NCBI GenBank assembly: GCA_964427965.1
Contig: CAYRWK010000037.1
Span: 1 to 7,770 of the forward strand
Source: CAYRWK01 sp964427965
Lineage (GTDB): Bacteria; Patescibacteriota; WWE3; UBA101185; UBA10185
Direction of reading: 5' to 3'
DNA: 7,770 bases
The position numbers and the translations under genes were made by a program. Within the stretch, counting starts at the first letter, position 1; every line of letters starts with the position of its first letter. The notes below the pieces were generated by a model. The model worked only from the letters and a program-made list of their open reading frames with translations, did no database searches and had not been told where the DNA came from. Of the stretch, positions 1 to 6,254 are shown in pieces.

Positions 1-581
1 TGTGAATTTAGTTTGTTAAAAATAGAAATAATTTCATCTCCTGTTTTACTATCCAAATTACCGGTAGGCTCGTCAGCTAAAATTATTGAAGGATTTGTTA
101 TAAGTGCTCGAGCTATAGCTACACGCTGTTTTTGACCTCCGGATAATTCATTTGATTTATTTTTTAGTCTATCTCCCAAACCAACCAGATTTAACATTTC
201 TGTAGCTTTAGTTTTCCACTGGGATTTAGGTACTTTGCTATACACAAGAGGTAAAATAACATTATCAAGAGCCGTAGTTCTTTGTAATAAGTTAAAAGCC
301 TGAAAAACAAAACCTATTTCAATATTTCTAATCTGAGCAAGTTTTTTCTCATTAAATTGATGGGTATTTACACCGTTTAAGATAATTTGACCTGAGGTTG
401 GAGTATCCAAAAGACCTATTATGTGCATCAAAGTAGACTTACCGGACCCGGATTTACCAACAATAGACACAAATTCCCCTTTAGCAATCTTTATGGAGAC
501 TCCTTTTACTGCAAGAATCTCGGAATCCCCTACTTTATAGCTTTTGGAAATGTTAACGGTCTCTAATATGGGCTCGTTCAT
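1..581 (-). CDS. ABC transporter ATP-binding protein, MacB/LolD/YknY type (C-terminus cut by window edge)
   Basis: This is the ATPase subunit of an ABC exporter that couples ATP hydrolysis to a membrane permease; it acts on the cytoplasmic face of the membrane. The 193 visible codons start with MNEPILETVN. They contain Walker A GKSGSGKST (residues 42-50), the Q-loop glutamine in FVFQAFNLL (Q94), the signature LSGGQ (146-150), Walker B IILADEP (166-172) and the D-loop NLD (175-177). The IGLLDTPTSG stretch after Walker A and the ADEPTGNLDS stretch are typical of the MacB/LolD/FtsE-like branch. The H-loop and C-terminus lie beyond the left edge; about 30-40 residues should be missing. The ATG comes one base after the TAA of the adaptor gene (TAA-A-ATG) and has no good ribosome binding site, so translation is probably coupled to the adaptor. 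The substrate cannot be read from the sequence. The class assignment is secure; the exact subfamily is less so. Confidence 0.95.
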   Translation of the reverse strand, partial: MNEPILETVNISKSYKVGDSEILAVKGVSIKIAKGEFVSIVGKSGSGKSTLMHIIGLLDTPTSGQIILNGVNTHQFNEKKLAQIRNIEIGFVFQAFNLLQRTTALDNVILPLVYSKVPKSQWKTKATEMLNLVGLGDRLKNKSNELSGGQKQRVAIARALITNPSIILADEPTGNLDSKTGDEIISIFNKLNS

Positions 582-582
582 T

Positions 583-1632
583 TTATAGATACTTTGCAAT
601 ATATCCCTCTTCTATTTTCACATCATCACTTTCCGGTACAACTATAATCATTCCTTGATCAATTTTGGTAACAACTTGGGTGTATATATCGCCCTCCATC
701 CCCACCTCTATATACTTTTTAGAAATTTTCCCTCTTGAATCGACGAGCCAAATATATTTTTTATCGTCCTCATCGCTAAAAACCTGATCAAACTCTAACG
801 AGGAAACCGCTTCCTTTGTTGATTCAATTGTAATATAGGCGTCACCCTTCATCCCAAGTAAAATGGTGTAGTCATTATCAGCATTCAACTTAATTTTTAC
901 TGTAAAAGTCTCGGATCCGTTGGCAAATAAAGGAACCTCTGTAACCACCGCAGTAAATTTATGGCCGTCGTAAGAATCTAGCAATATTTCAACATACTGG
1001 CCAACCTTAATAAAACCAATATCTTCTTGATCAAGACCTATTTCAAATTCCAAATTATCCAAATCAGCAAGGTTAACTACAGCGGCGGCAGAAGTGGCTA
1101 CCTCGCCTTCTTTAATTGGCAAATCAATAATGGTCCCGTCAAAGGGCGCGTAGATAAAAACGTTTCTTAAAGTGGCCAAAGATGATTTATAGTTAGCGTC
1201 TGCCTGACTTACCAGCTCATCGTAAGTTCTTAGTTTAATTTGATATTCTTCCTCGCCACCGGCATCGTCGTGACTTTGATACTGTTCTAAAAACAAATCT
1301 CTGTTTCTTAAGGTAATATCCCTAGCATCTTTATAGTACTGTGCACTTTCGGTCAAAGCTCTATCGTAGGCTTGGGCTATTAAAGTACCTTTTTTCATAA
1401 AGTCGCCTTTTGAGTAGAAGATCTTAGTTACCGTACCGCCGGTTTGAAACGCAAGATTAGCTTTATTCACAGCAGTAACCTCTCCGGATGATGAGACGCT
1501 TTTAGTTACAACTTCGTCTTTAAGTTCTATCTTTTTTACAAGTACAATTGGAGTTTTTGTTTGTGAAATCAACAAAAACAGGCCAATAGCAAGTATAAAA
1601 GGTAATATCGCAAAAAAGTATTTTTTCTTCAT
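583..1632 (-). CDS. Membrane-fusion/adaptor protein of an ABC exporter (HlyD/MacA/YknX-like)
   Basis: The 349-residue protein is a membrane-anchored adaptor expected to bridge an ABC permease and the outside. One N-terminal membrane segment (about residues 5-22) follows MKKK, and there is no lipobox cysteine. The first half of a lipoyl domain covers about 45-88 (SGEVTAVNKANLAF, then GGTVTKIFYSKGDFMKKG). A short alpha-helical hairpin covers about 90-155, and the second lipoyl half contains APFDGTI (162-168). A beta-barrel (about 192-270) and a membrane-proximal domain (about 275-345) follow. This is the standard order for RND/MacA-type adaptors, and the hairpin is short. The ATPase gene follows after one base, so the two form an operon; the permease is expected next. 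In a single-membrane cell the likely analogue is YknXYZ, with no TolC partner. The ATG start gives a clean signal anchor; only a weak AGG lies about 7 bases upstream. Family is secure, substrate unknown. Confidence 0.93.
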   Translation of the reverse strand: MKKKYFFAILPFILAIGLFLLISQTKTPIVLVKKIELKDEVVTKSVSSSGEVTAVNKANLAFQTGGTVTKIFYSKGDFMKKGTLIAQAYDRALTESAQYYKDARDITLRNRDLFLEQYQSHDDAGGEEEYQIKLRTYDELVSQADANYKSSLATLRNVFIYAPFDGTIIDLPIKEGEVATSAAAVVNLADLDNLEFEIGLDQEDIGFIKVGQYVEILLDSYDGHKFTAVVTEVPLFANGSETFTVKIKLNADNDYTILLGMKGDAYITIESTKEAVSSLEFDQVFSDEDDKKYIWLVDSRGKISKKYIEVGMEGDIYTQVVTKIDQGMIIVVPESDDVKIEEGYIAKYL

Positions 1633-1642
1633 ATATAACCTA

Positions 1643-1671
1643 TGGATTATAAACTAAACTGCTAGTAGAAT
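1643..1671 (+). promoter_or_regulatory. Candidate leaderless promoter for dgkA
   Basis: TAGAAT (1666-1671, 5 of 6 to TATAAT) ends 7 bases before the dgkA ATG at 1679. TGGATT (1643-1648, 3 of 6) lies 17 bases further upstream. The transcription start would fall at or next to the A of the ATG, and there is no Shine-Dalgarno sequence. The -10 overlaps the -35 of the opposing adaptor promoter. Confidence 0.4.
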
Positions 1672-1674
1672 CTA
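1646..1674 (-). promoter_or_regulatory. Candidate promoter for the adaptor-ATPase operon
   Basis: On the minus strand a perfect TATAAT (1651 down to 1646) has TAGATT (1674-1669, 3 of 6 bases of the -35 consensus) 17 bases upstream. The -10 ends 13 bases before the ATG at 1632, predicting a leader of only about six or seven bases. The whole divergent gap is just 46 bases, so the promoter must lie in it or inside dgkA. The -35 match is weak. Confidence 0.45.
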
Positions 1675-1678
1675 TAGT

Positions 1679-2062
1679 ATGCCAAGCCTTCTACACGCCC
1701 ATCACCCCGTAAGACATGTGAAAAGTTTTAGATATGCGTTTGAAGGACTTTTTCACGCTTTGATAAACGAACCCAATTTTAGAATCCAGCTGGTAATTAC
1801 ACTTTTTGCAACTCTTTTAGGCATTCATTTTAAAATTTCGCACACCGAGTGGGGGTTATTAATACTATCTCTAGGCTCTCTGGTTGCCGCCGAGATGGTT
1901 AATACTGTTGTGGAGGAGTTAATAGATACCTTAATCAAGGAATACCACTCAGGGGCAAAAATAATAAAAGACTTAGCCGCGGGGTTTGTTTTAACTACCA
2001 GTCTCACCTCACTTGCGATACTGATACTAATTTTTGGTGGAAGAATTGTGGGACTTTTTTAA
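1679..2062 (+). CDS. dgkA: DgkA-family integral membrane lipid kinase (undecaprenol/diacylglycerol kinase)
   Basis: This 127-residue kinase has the usual length and layout of the prokaryotic DAGK family. It phosphorylates undecaprenol (Gram-positive members, UdpK) or diacylglycerol (E. coli DgkA) at the membrane using ATP. An amphipathic N-terminal part (KSFRYAFEGL, then NEPNFRIQ with E31 and R35) leads into three membrane segments at about 36-53, 57-77 and 99-121. The catalytic motif is present: E72, NT at 75-76, E79 and D83, then EYHSGAKIIKDLAAG (88-102), matching the family's E-x2-NTxxE...D...H...AK..KD pattern. It is the only plus-strand gene, divergent from the adaptor and convergent with the PAP2 gene, which it overlaps by 36 bases. 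The ATG has no ribosome binding site; GTG at 1718 is an alternative start that keeps all motifs. Undecaprenol is the likelier substrate given the PAP2 and glycosyltransferase neighbours, but this is inference. Confidence 0.95.
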   Translation: MPSLLHAHHPVRHVKSFRYAFEGLFHALINEPNFRIQLVITLFATLLGIHFKISHTEWGLLILSLGSLVAAEMVNTVVEELIDTLIKEYHSGAKIIKDLAAGFVLTTSLTSLAILILIFGGRIVGLF

Positions 2063-2563
2063 TCTAAATCCTGCTTGTAGATTTCTATCCAAAAAAATTA
2101 GTACTGTTAAATATATTATCCCAAAAATATACCCCCCGATAACATCTTTTGTATAATGAAACCCAAGTACTACACGGGAAGCGCCTATTAGTATAACCAA
2201 ATACGACGCAATAACCCCAACGACTAGTCTTAAAGTCTTATTAAGTTTCTTTAGCTTTAGCATAAGATAAATAATGTAACCAAAAAATACGGTGTAAACC
2301 ATCGTATGCCCACTAGGAAAACCATAACCACTGTCCATAAAGCTAAAGTCTAAGGCGGTCGTAAATGGTCTTGGGGATCTAAACAATTCTTTTAACAAGA
2401 CATCAAGAAAATAGCTAAATGCAGAAATTGCAGTGTATAAAGCATCTTTTAGGTATCTTTTGTAGATCAAAAAGGAAACGGCAAATAGAACTACGGAAAT
2501 AAAAAACAGTTTATTTGAGCCTATGCCACTTACCAAAATAAGTTGAGGAGTTATAATATCCAT
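2027..2563 (-). CDS. PAP2-family membrane phosphatase (possible undecaprenyl-diphosphate phosphatase)
   Basis: The 178-residue polytopic protein carries all three parts of the type 2 phosphatidic acid phosphatase signature: K58-x6-RP (R65, P66), PSGH (83-86, nucleophile-assisting H86) and SR-x5-H-x3-D (S129, R130, H136, D140). The catalytic histidine is therefore intact. About five membrane segments are visible (about 18-34, 40-58, 85-103, 111-128, 143-160), and the family active site faces outside. Bacterial members such as BcrC and PgpB dephosphorylate undecaprenyl diphosphate or phosphatidylglycerol phosphate; the sequence alone does not decide. The ATG directly abuts the TAG of the glycosyltransferase (TAGATG), with a GGAGA-like site about 12 bases upstream inside that gene, so the two are translated together. 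The last residues overlap the end of the convergent dgkA. Family assignment is secure. Confidence 0.94.
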   Translation of the reverse strand: MDIITPQLILVSGIGSNKLFFISVVLFAVSFLIYKRYLKDALYTAISAFSYFLDVLLKELFRSPRPFTTALDFSFMDSGYGFPSGHTMVYTVFFGYIIYLMLKLKKLNKTLRLVVGVIASYLVILIGASRVVLGFHYTKDVIGGYIFGIIYLTVLIFLDRNLQAGFRLKKSHNSSTKN

Positions 2564-4171
2564 CTAATTTTCTTTCTCCACGGTTTCTTTATCCTCCGAA
2601 CTAACTTTATCTGCACCTGTAACTGCAAATGGTCTGTAGTAAATTTCTACTACCTTTCTATCCCCGTTGTAATAGGTAGCTACAGGTTTACTTCCTTTTG
2701 CAAAGTTGCCCATCTTTGTGTCAGTTATTGCCTGTGCAAAGCTTTGAGGGTTTATTACAAAGACGTAATAACCTGCTCTATCAACATCCTTTTGTAGTTT
2801 AACGTAATATCTAGAAATTGTTACACGCTCGTTTGTAGAATAAAAACCCATACCAGGCTCCGTTGCGAGCAACTTACCAATCTCATCCCAATGTCTGTAA
2901 TACGGAAACCCAAACATACTTAAGTGGTATACGGTGGACGGTCTATATAAAGTAAGGCCTAGATATTTTTCATTAAGCCATGGGTATTCGTGCCCGTGCT
3001 CCACATACACAGCGTAGGCTTGGGTTGTAAGATAGCTAAATAGGAGAGCTAAACCCAAAAGAAAAGAGATATTAAATGTTTTTCCGATTTTAAATTTTGC
3101 TTTAGAGATCTTAGAAAGTATTGAGGTTAAAATAACTTCTGAAAATACTATTCCAAGACCCAAAATAATAGCTAAAGAGAATAAGTAGGTAAAGATATGG
3201 GTACCGGGAAGACTGACGATTACTTCCATAAACACAATCGTTAAAGTAAACCACACAAGTAACCAAAAATCCCTACCAAGTAGCGGGTCTTTGATAAAAG
3301 TAAGCTTTTTAAACGGGGCACGACCGTTAAACAGTAATAACACAAGTTTGCTAATCCCAAGTATCCCAAGACCAAGATATATCTTAAAAACAAATAATGG
3401 GTTATATACTGAAAAAAGATATTTGGAGCTGGAAATTTTTCCTGCAACTCCTGTAAATCTTCCTGCCCAATAACTTTTGGTATCACCGCTAATGGTTAGG
3501 GCAAAAGGGATATAGAAAGAAAATATTAAGATGGCCGGTAAAACAATGGATCCAGCAAACAGCTTAATTTTTGATTTTAATGTGAAATCAGGAGCTTTAA
3601 ACCATTCTATAAGTAAATAAAACACAAAGGGGGCAATGAATACCCCGTCATAATGGGCTAACAAGGAAAATGTCCAAGCAATAAACCCAAAATACAGCCC
3701 TTTAGTACGCCAAGAGCGTTCTTTTACAGCCAAGCTAAACAACCATAAAGCTAAGGCCATAAACATTATTACAAAAGATTGGTATTGAACGATGCGGGCT
3801 AGAGCTACAAAAAAACCGTTTGTTGCCACAAACATAGCGGCAAAAAAGGCTACCTTTTTACCCCAGTGAAGTTCTGCAAACTTAAACAAAAAAACAACCC
3901 CAAAAAATCCTGCTAGAGCAAAGGGAAGTCTTGTGACAAAATGATTGGTGTAATTTGAAGTAAGTGGTTTTATTGCCGCGGTAACCAAAAATTGAACAGG
4001 GCCTTTGCGCTGGTCAAGTAAATAGGACGTGAGCTTTTGTCCCGGCTCCGGTAAATACAAAGCCTTGATCTCATCACCTTGGTAGTCAGAATAGCTTAAA
4101 TAGGTAAACCGTAGAAAAAAAGCGACCGAGCATACTATCAAAAACAAATAGTGTCTTTTAAACCATGCCAT
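2564..4171 (-). CDS. PMT/ArnT-type membrane glycosyltransferase (GT39/GT83-like)
   Basis: The 535-residue integral membrane protein has the architecture of the dolichyl/undecaprenyl-phosphate-sugar transferases (PMT_2 type). After the first membrane helix comes DYQGDEI with the catalytic-type acidic pair D33-E34. KGPVQFL (56-62) sits where ArnT-like enzymes have their HPPL-type motif, followed by RLPFALAG (81-88), ARIVQYQS (125-132) and HYDGVF (173-178). About ten or more hydrophobic helices extend to about residue 390, including LPGTHIFTYLF (321-331). A soluble tail of about 145 residues follows, ending in a charged segment. Such enzymes move a sugar from a polyprenyl-phosphate carrier to a protein or glycan on the outer face; the sugar and acceptor are unknown. 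It abuts the PAP2 gene directly and starts 21 bases after helD ends. There is no Shine-Dalgarno site, but a -10-like hexamer lies 6 bases before the ATG. Confidence 0.9.
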   Translation of the reverse strand: MAWFKRHYLFLIVCSVAFFLRFTYLSYSDYQGDEIKALYLPEPGQKLTSYLLDQRKGPVQFLVTAAIKPLTSNYTNHFVTRLPFALAGFFGVVFLFKFAELHWGKKVAFFAAMFVATNGFFVALARIVQYQSFVIMFMALALWLFSLAVKERSWRTKGLYFGFIAWTFSLLAHYDGVFIAPFVFYLLIEWFKAPDFTLKSKIKLFAGSIVLPAILIFSFYIPFALTISGDTKSYWAGRFTGVAGKISSSKYLFSVYNPLFVFKIYLGLGILGISKLVLLLFNGRAPFKKLTFIKDPLLGRDFWLLVWFTLTIVFMEVIVSLPGTHIFTYLFSLAIILGLGIVFSEVILTSILSKISKAKFKIGKTFNISFLLGLALLFSYLTTQAYAVYVEHGHEYPWLNEKYLGLTLYRPSTVYHLSMFGFPYYRHWDEIGKLLATEPGMGFYSTNERVTISRYYVKLQKDVDRAGYYVFVINPQSFAQAITDTKMGNFAKGSKPVATYYNGDRKVVEIYYRPFAVTGADKVSSEDKETVEKEN

Positions 4172-4177
4172 ATATTA

Positions 4178-4206
4178 AATCTAGCAAATAACTTAGCAGG
4201 AGTATA
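4178..4206 (-). promoter_or_regulatory. Candidate leaderless promoter for the glycosyltransferase-PAP2 pair
   Basis: On the minus strand TAGATT (4183-4178) ends exactly 6 bases before the ATG at 4171. It is preceded by TGC, giving an extended -10 (TGCTAGATT). TATACT (4206-4201, 3 of 6 to the -35 consensus) lies 17 bases upstream, inside the end of helD. The block GCTAGATTTA is identical to the one at the same distance before the dsbA-like gene. Confidence 0.45.
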
Positions 4207-6235
4207 CAGAAAGCTCATTCATCGCACGAGTAACAGCTACAAAAGCCTTCTTTGCATTCTTAAAATCTTTAATACTAGTCAAATCAAGCCCCAAAACATA
4301 TACTTTAGAAAATTCTAAACCCTTAACATCCTCAAAACTGGTTAAATACACACCTTTTGGTAAATAAGTAATTCTTTTTTTGCTGTCTAGTTTAATAAAA
4401 TGACCTTCGGCAAGATTCATTTTGGATACAATCTGTTCTGTTTGAGCCATAAAATCAGAGTTATAGCAGATTATTCCTATACTTTTATTCAGTTCGGAAA
4501 CATCCTCTTTTAACTCAACTTCAAACTCTTTATACATGTCCTCAACAGTCTTACAGGTAGAATACTTGGGTTCAGAACCTTTTCTATTAATTGATTTTGG
4601 TAAATAGGTTTTTGTATAGGGACCTAAAATTGAGTTAGCCAAATCTATTATTGGTTTGGTGCTTCTGTAATTGGTATCAAGCTCGTATGTATTAGCGTGT
4701 TTTGCATCCGGAATAACATTAGCGATTTCTTCCCACGACGGAATCCCCTCTTCCAAATATGACTGATTTAGATCACCCAAAATACAAAACCTACCATTAA
4801 ACACAATCTTTCCAAGTAGCAAGTACTCCAAAATACTAAAATCCTGACCTTCGTCCAAAACACAGTACTCATATTTTGGTGTGTTATGAAACCCAACTAA
4901 CTCTGAATAAATATATAAATAAACTAAAGTATCCAGATAACCCATCTTTCCGTGAACCGGAAGACTATGTTTTTTTACAAGCTCAAGTAAGGTGGTTTCT
5001 TTTATTTTATTGCGAATACGTTTAAGCCTGTTAATAAGTCTTTTTAAAGTTTTGATGTTTTCTTTATACAGATACGCTCTAACAGATCCCGGATTTTCCT
5101 TTAAATAACCTACCTGAAGCTCTAATTCCTCTTCCATTTCCTCTATGGCTTCGTTGTAGTTATCGTAAACGGTGTTTTTACTGTTATATCTAAAACCACT
5201 AAAGGTTTCGTATTCAGGTTCGGCAAATAATTCAGTAATTTCCTGCTCGTACTTAGCGTGAATGTCCTGCATTTGGGTCTTAACGTTGTCAATCTCTGTA
5301 GAACCAAAGGTATCCAAAGGCTGAACAATATCAAAATCAACTGTAAGACCAAGCTCTTCTCTAAAAACTAAGCTGTAGACTATTTCTCTTAAGGATTTGT
5401 AGTTAATATCAAAAATACCAAGTTTAGGAAATAGGGTGGACAAGTAACCAACTAAAATCTGATTTTTAGCTATCAAAATGGATCTTTCGGGATGAATAAG
5501 TTCCGGAAAATTAAAAAAGATATGTGAGAGCTTATGAATAGCTACTGTACTTTTACCGCTACCAACACATCCCTGAACAACACAAATTTGCCTAGGATCT
5601 GCCTCAATAATATCAAGTTGAGATTCTTGAATGGTTTCAATAATATCTTCAAGCACGCCTCCCGAGCGTTTTGATATCTTATCTGAAATTATTTGAGTTT
5701 CATCAAATTGGATATCGTTATTGTAATATTTAACAAGCTTGCCTTCGTCTATTTCGTAGGTTCTTTTTAGCATCAAGTCACGCTTTTCCAAGCCATCAGG
5801 AGTGTCGTATGTAACGTTTTTCTGAGGATACCTGTATCTGTAGTAAACAGAGGCTACCTTGGCTCTCCAGTCAATAATTATGGGGGTTTCTTCTGTATAA
5901 CCAAACTTTCCAAGGTAATAAGGTGTGGTTGTACCATTGTCCTCTTTAAGGTCAATTCTTGAAAAGTAGGGTTCTTGTAATAACGACTGAGATTCCTCTA
6001 ACCTTTTATACTTATCTTTAAAGTTAAAGGCAGTATTTTGCTCATTCATTAACTCCATTAATAGGAGTAAGTCGTGTGGGTCTGATTGTGGGTCTTCTCG
6101 TAAGTCTTTTAGACGTTGAAGGTTAGCCGCACCCATTACTTCCATTGACTTTTCTAACGTTTTTCTGGCGTTTGTAAGTCTTTTCTGGATTGAATCTAAA
6201 TGTTGTTTTTCCTGTTCTAAAGTCTTTGGATCCAT
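4193..6235 (-). CDS. helD: HelD-like superfamily 1 helicase (RNA polymerase recycling factor)
   Basis: HelD uses ATP to strip stalled RNA polymerase from DNA and RNA. With the ATG at 6235 the protein has 680 residues, shorter than the roughly 770 of Bacillus HelD. In order: a charged helical N-terminus (1-88), the coiled-coil that enters the polymerase secondary channel in known HelD; PYFSRID (89-95) and DWRA (122-125), both HelD hallmarks; a Q-like motif IQESQ (202-206); Walker A GCVGSGKST (222-230, K228); a helical insert (about 313-428); Walker B DEGQD (461-465); GDLNQS (487-492); NYRSTKP with arginine finger R524; KGLEF (638-642); and VTRAM (668-672, R670). All ATPase motifs are intact. 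DEGQD replaces the usual DEAQD, and GKS replaces GKT. The ATG has AAAGGA ten bases upstream and lies 19 bases past the rsmI stop; a TTG at 6271 would overlap rsmI without a ribosome site. UvrD/Rep-type helicases lack the RID/DWRA region. Confidence 0.9.
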   Translation of the reverse strand: MDPKTLEQEKQHLDSIQKRLTNARKTLEKSMEVMGAANLQRLKDLREDPQSDPHDLLLLMELMNEQNTAFNFKDKYKRLEESQSLLQEPYFSRIDLKEDNGTTTPYYLGKFGYTEETPIIIDWRAKVASVYYRYRYPQKNVTYDTPDGLEKRDLMLKRTYEIDEGKLVKYYNNDIQFDETQIISDKISKRSGGVLEDIIETIQESQLDIIEADPRQICVVQGCVGSGKSTVAIHKLSHIFFNFPELIHPERSILIAKNQILVGYLSTLFPKLGIFDINYKSLREIVYSLVFREELGLTVDFDIVQPLDTFGSTEIDNVKTQMQDIHAKYEQEITELFAEPEYETFSGFRYNSKNTVYDNYNEAIEEMEEELELQVGYLKENPGSVRAYLYKENIKTLKRLINRLKRIRNKIKETTLLELVKKHSLPVHGKMGYLDTLVYLYIYSELVGFHNTPKYEYCVLDEGQDFSILEYLLLGKIVFNGRFCILGDLNQSYLEEGIPSWEEIANVIPDAKHANTYELDTNYRSTKPIIDLANSILGPYTKTYLPKSINRKGSEPKYSTCKTVEDMYKEFEVELKEDVSELNKSIGIICYNSDFMAQTEQIVSKMNLAEGHFIKLDSKKRITYLPKGVYLTSFEDVKGLEFSKVYVLGLDLTSIKDFKNAKKAFVAVTRAMNELSVYSC

Positions 6236-6245
6236 GTTTGTTAAT

Positions 6246-6251
6246 TCCTTT
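6246..6251 (-). promoter_or_regulatory. Ribosome binding site deciding the helD start
   Basis: AAAGGA on the minus strand ends 10 bases before the ATG at 6235, a normal spacing when aligned to the full AAGGAGG consensus. It favours this ATG over the upstream in-frame TTG at 6271, which has no such site. It lies in the 19-base gap after the rsmI stop. Confidence 0.6.
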
Positions 6252-6254
6252 AAA

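Noticed and set aside
1718..1720. GTG as the true dgkA start (codon 14)
   Set aside because: It keeps every motif but has no ribosome site, whereas the ATG at 1679 has a -10-like hexamer at the spacing shared with three other genes. The ATG is preferred but the GTG is not excluded.
2061..2083. Hairpin AATCTA-N11-TAGATT just after the dgkA stop, a possible terminator
   Set aside because: The arms are six AT-rich base pairs with an 11-base loop and no T-run after the stem on the plus strand. It is also PAP2 coding sequence. Too weak to call.
2543..2797. Plus-strand open frame of 84 codons across the glycosyltransferase end
   Set aside because: It is antisense to two genes with intact family motifs, is cysteine-rich with no recognisable domain, and has no start signal.
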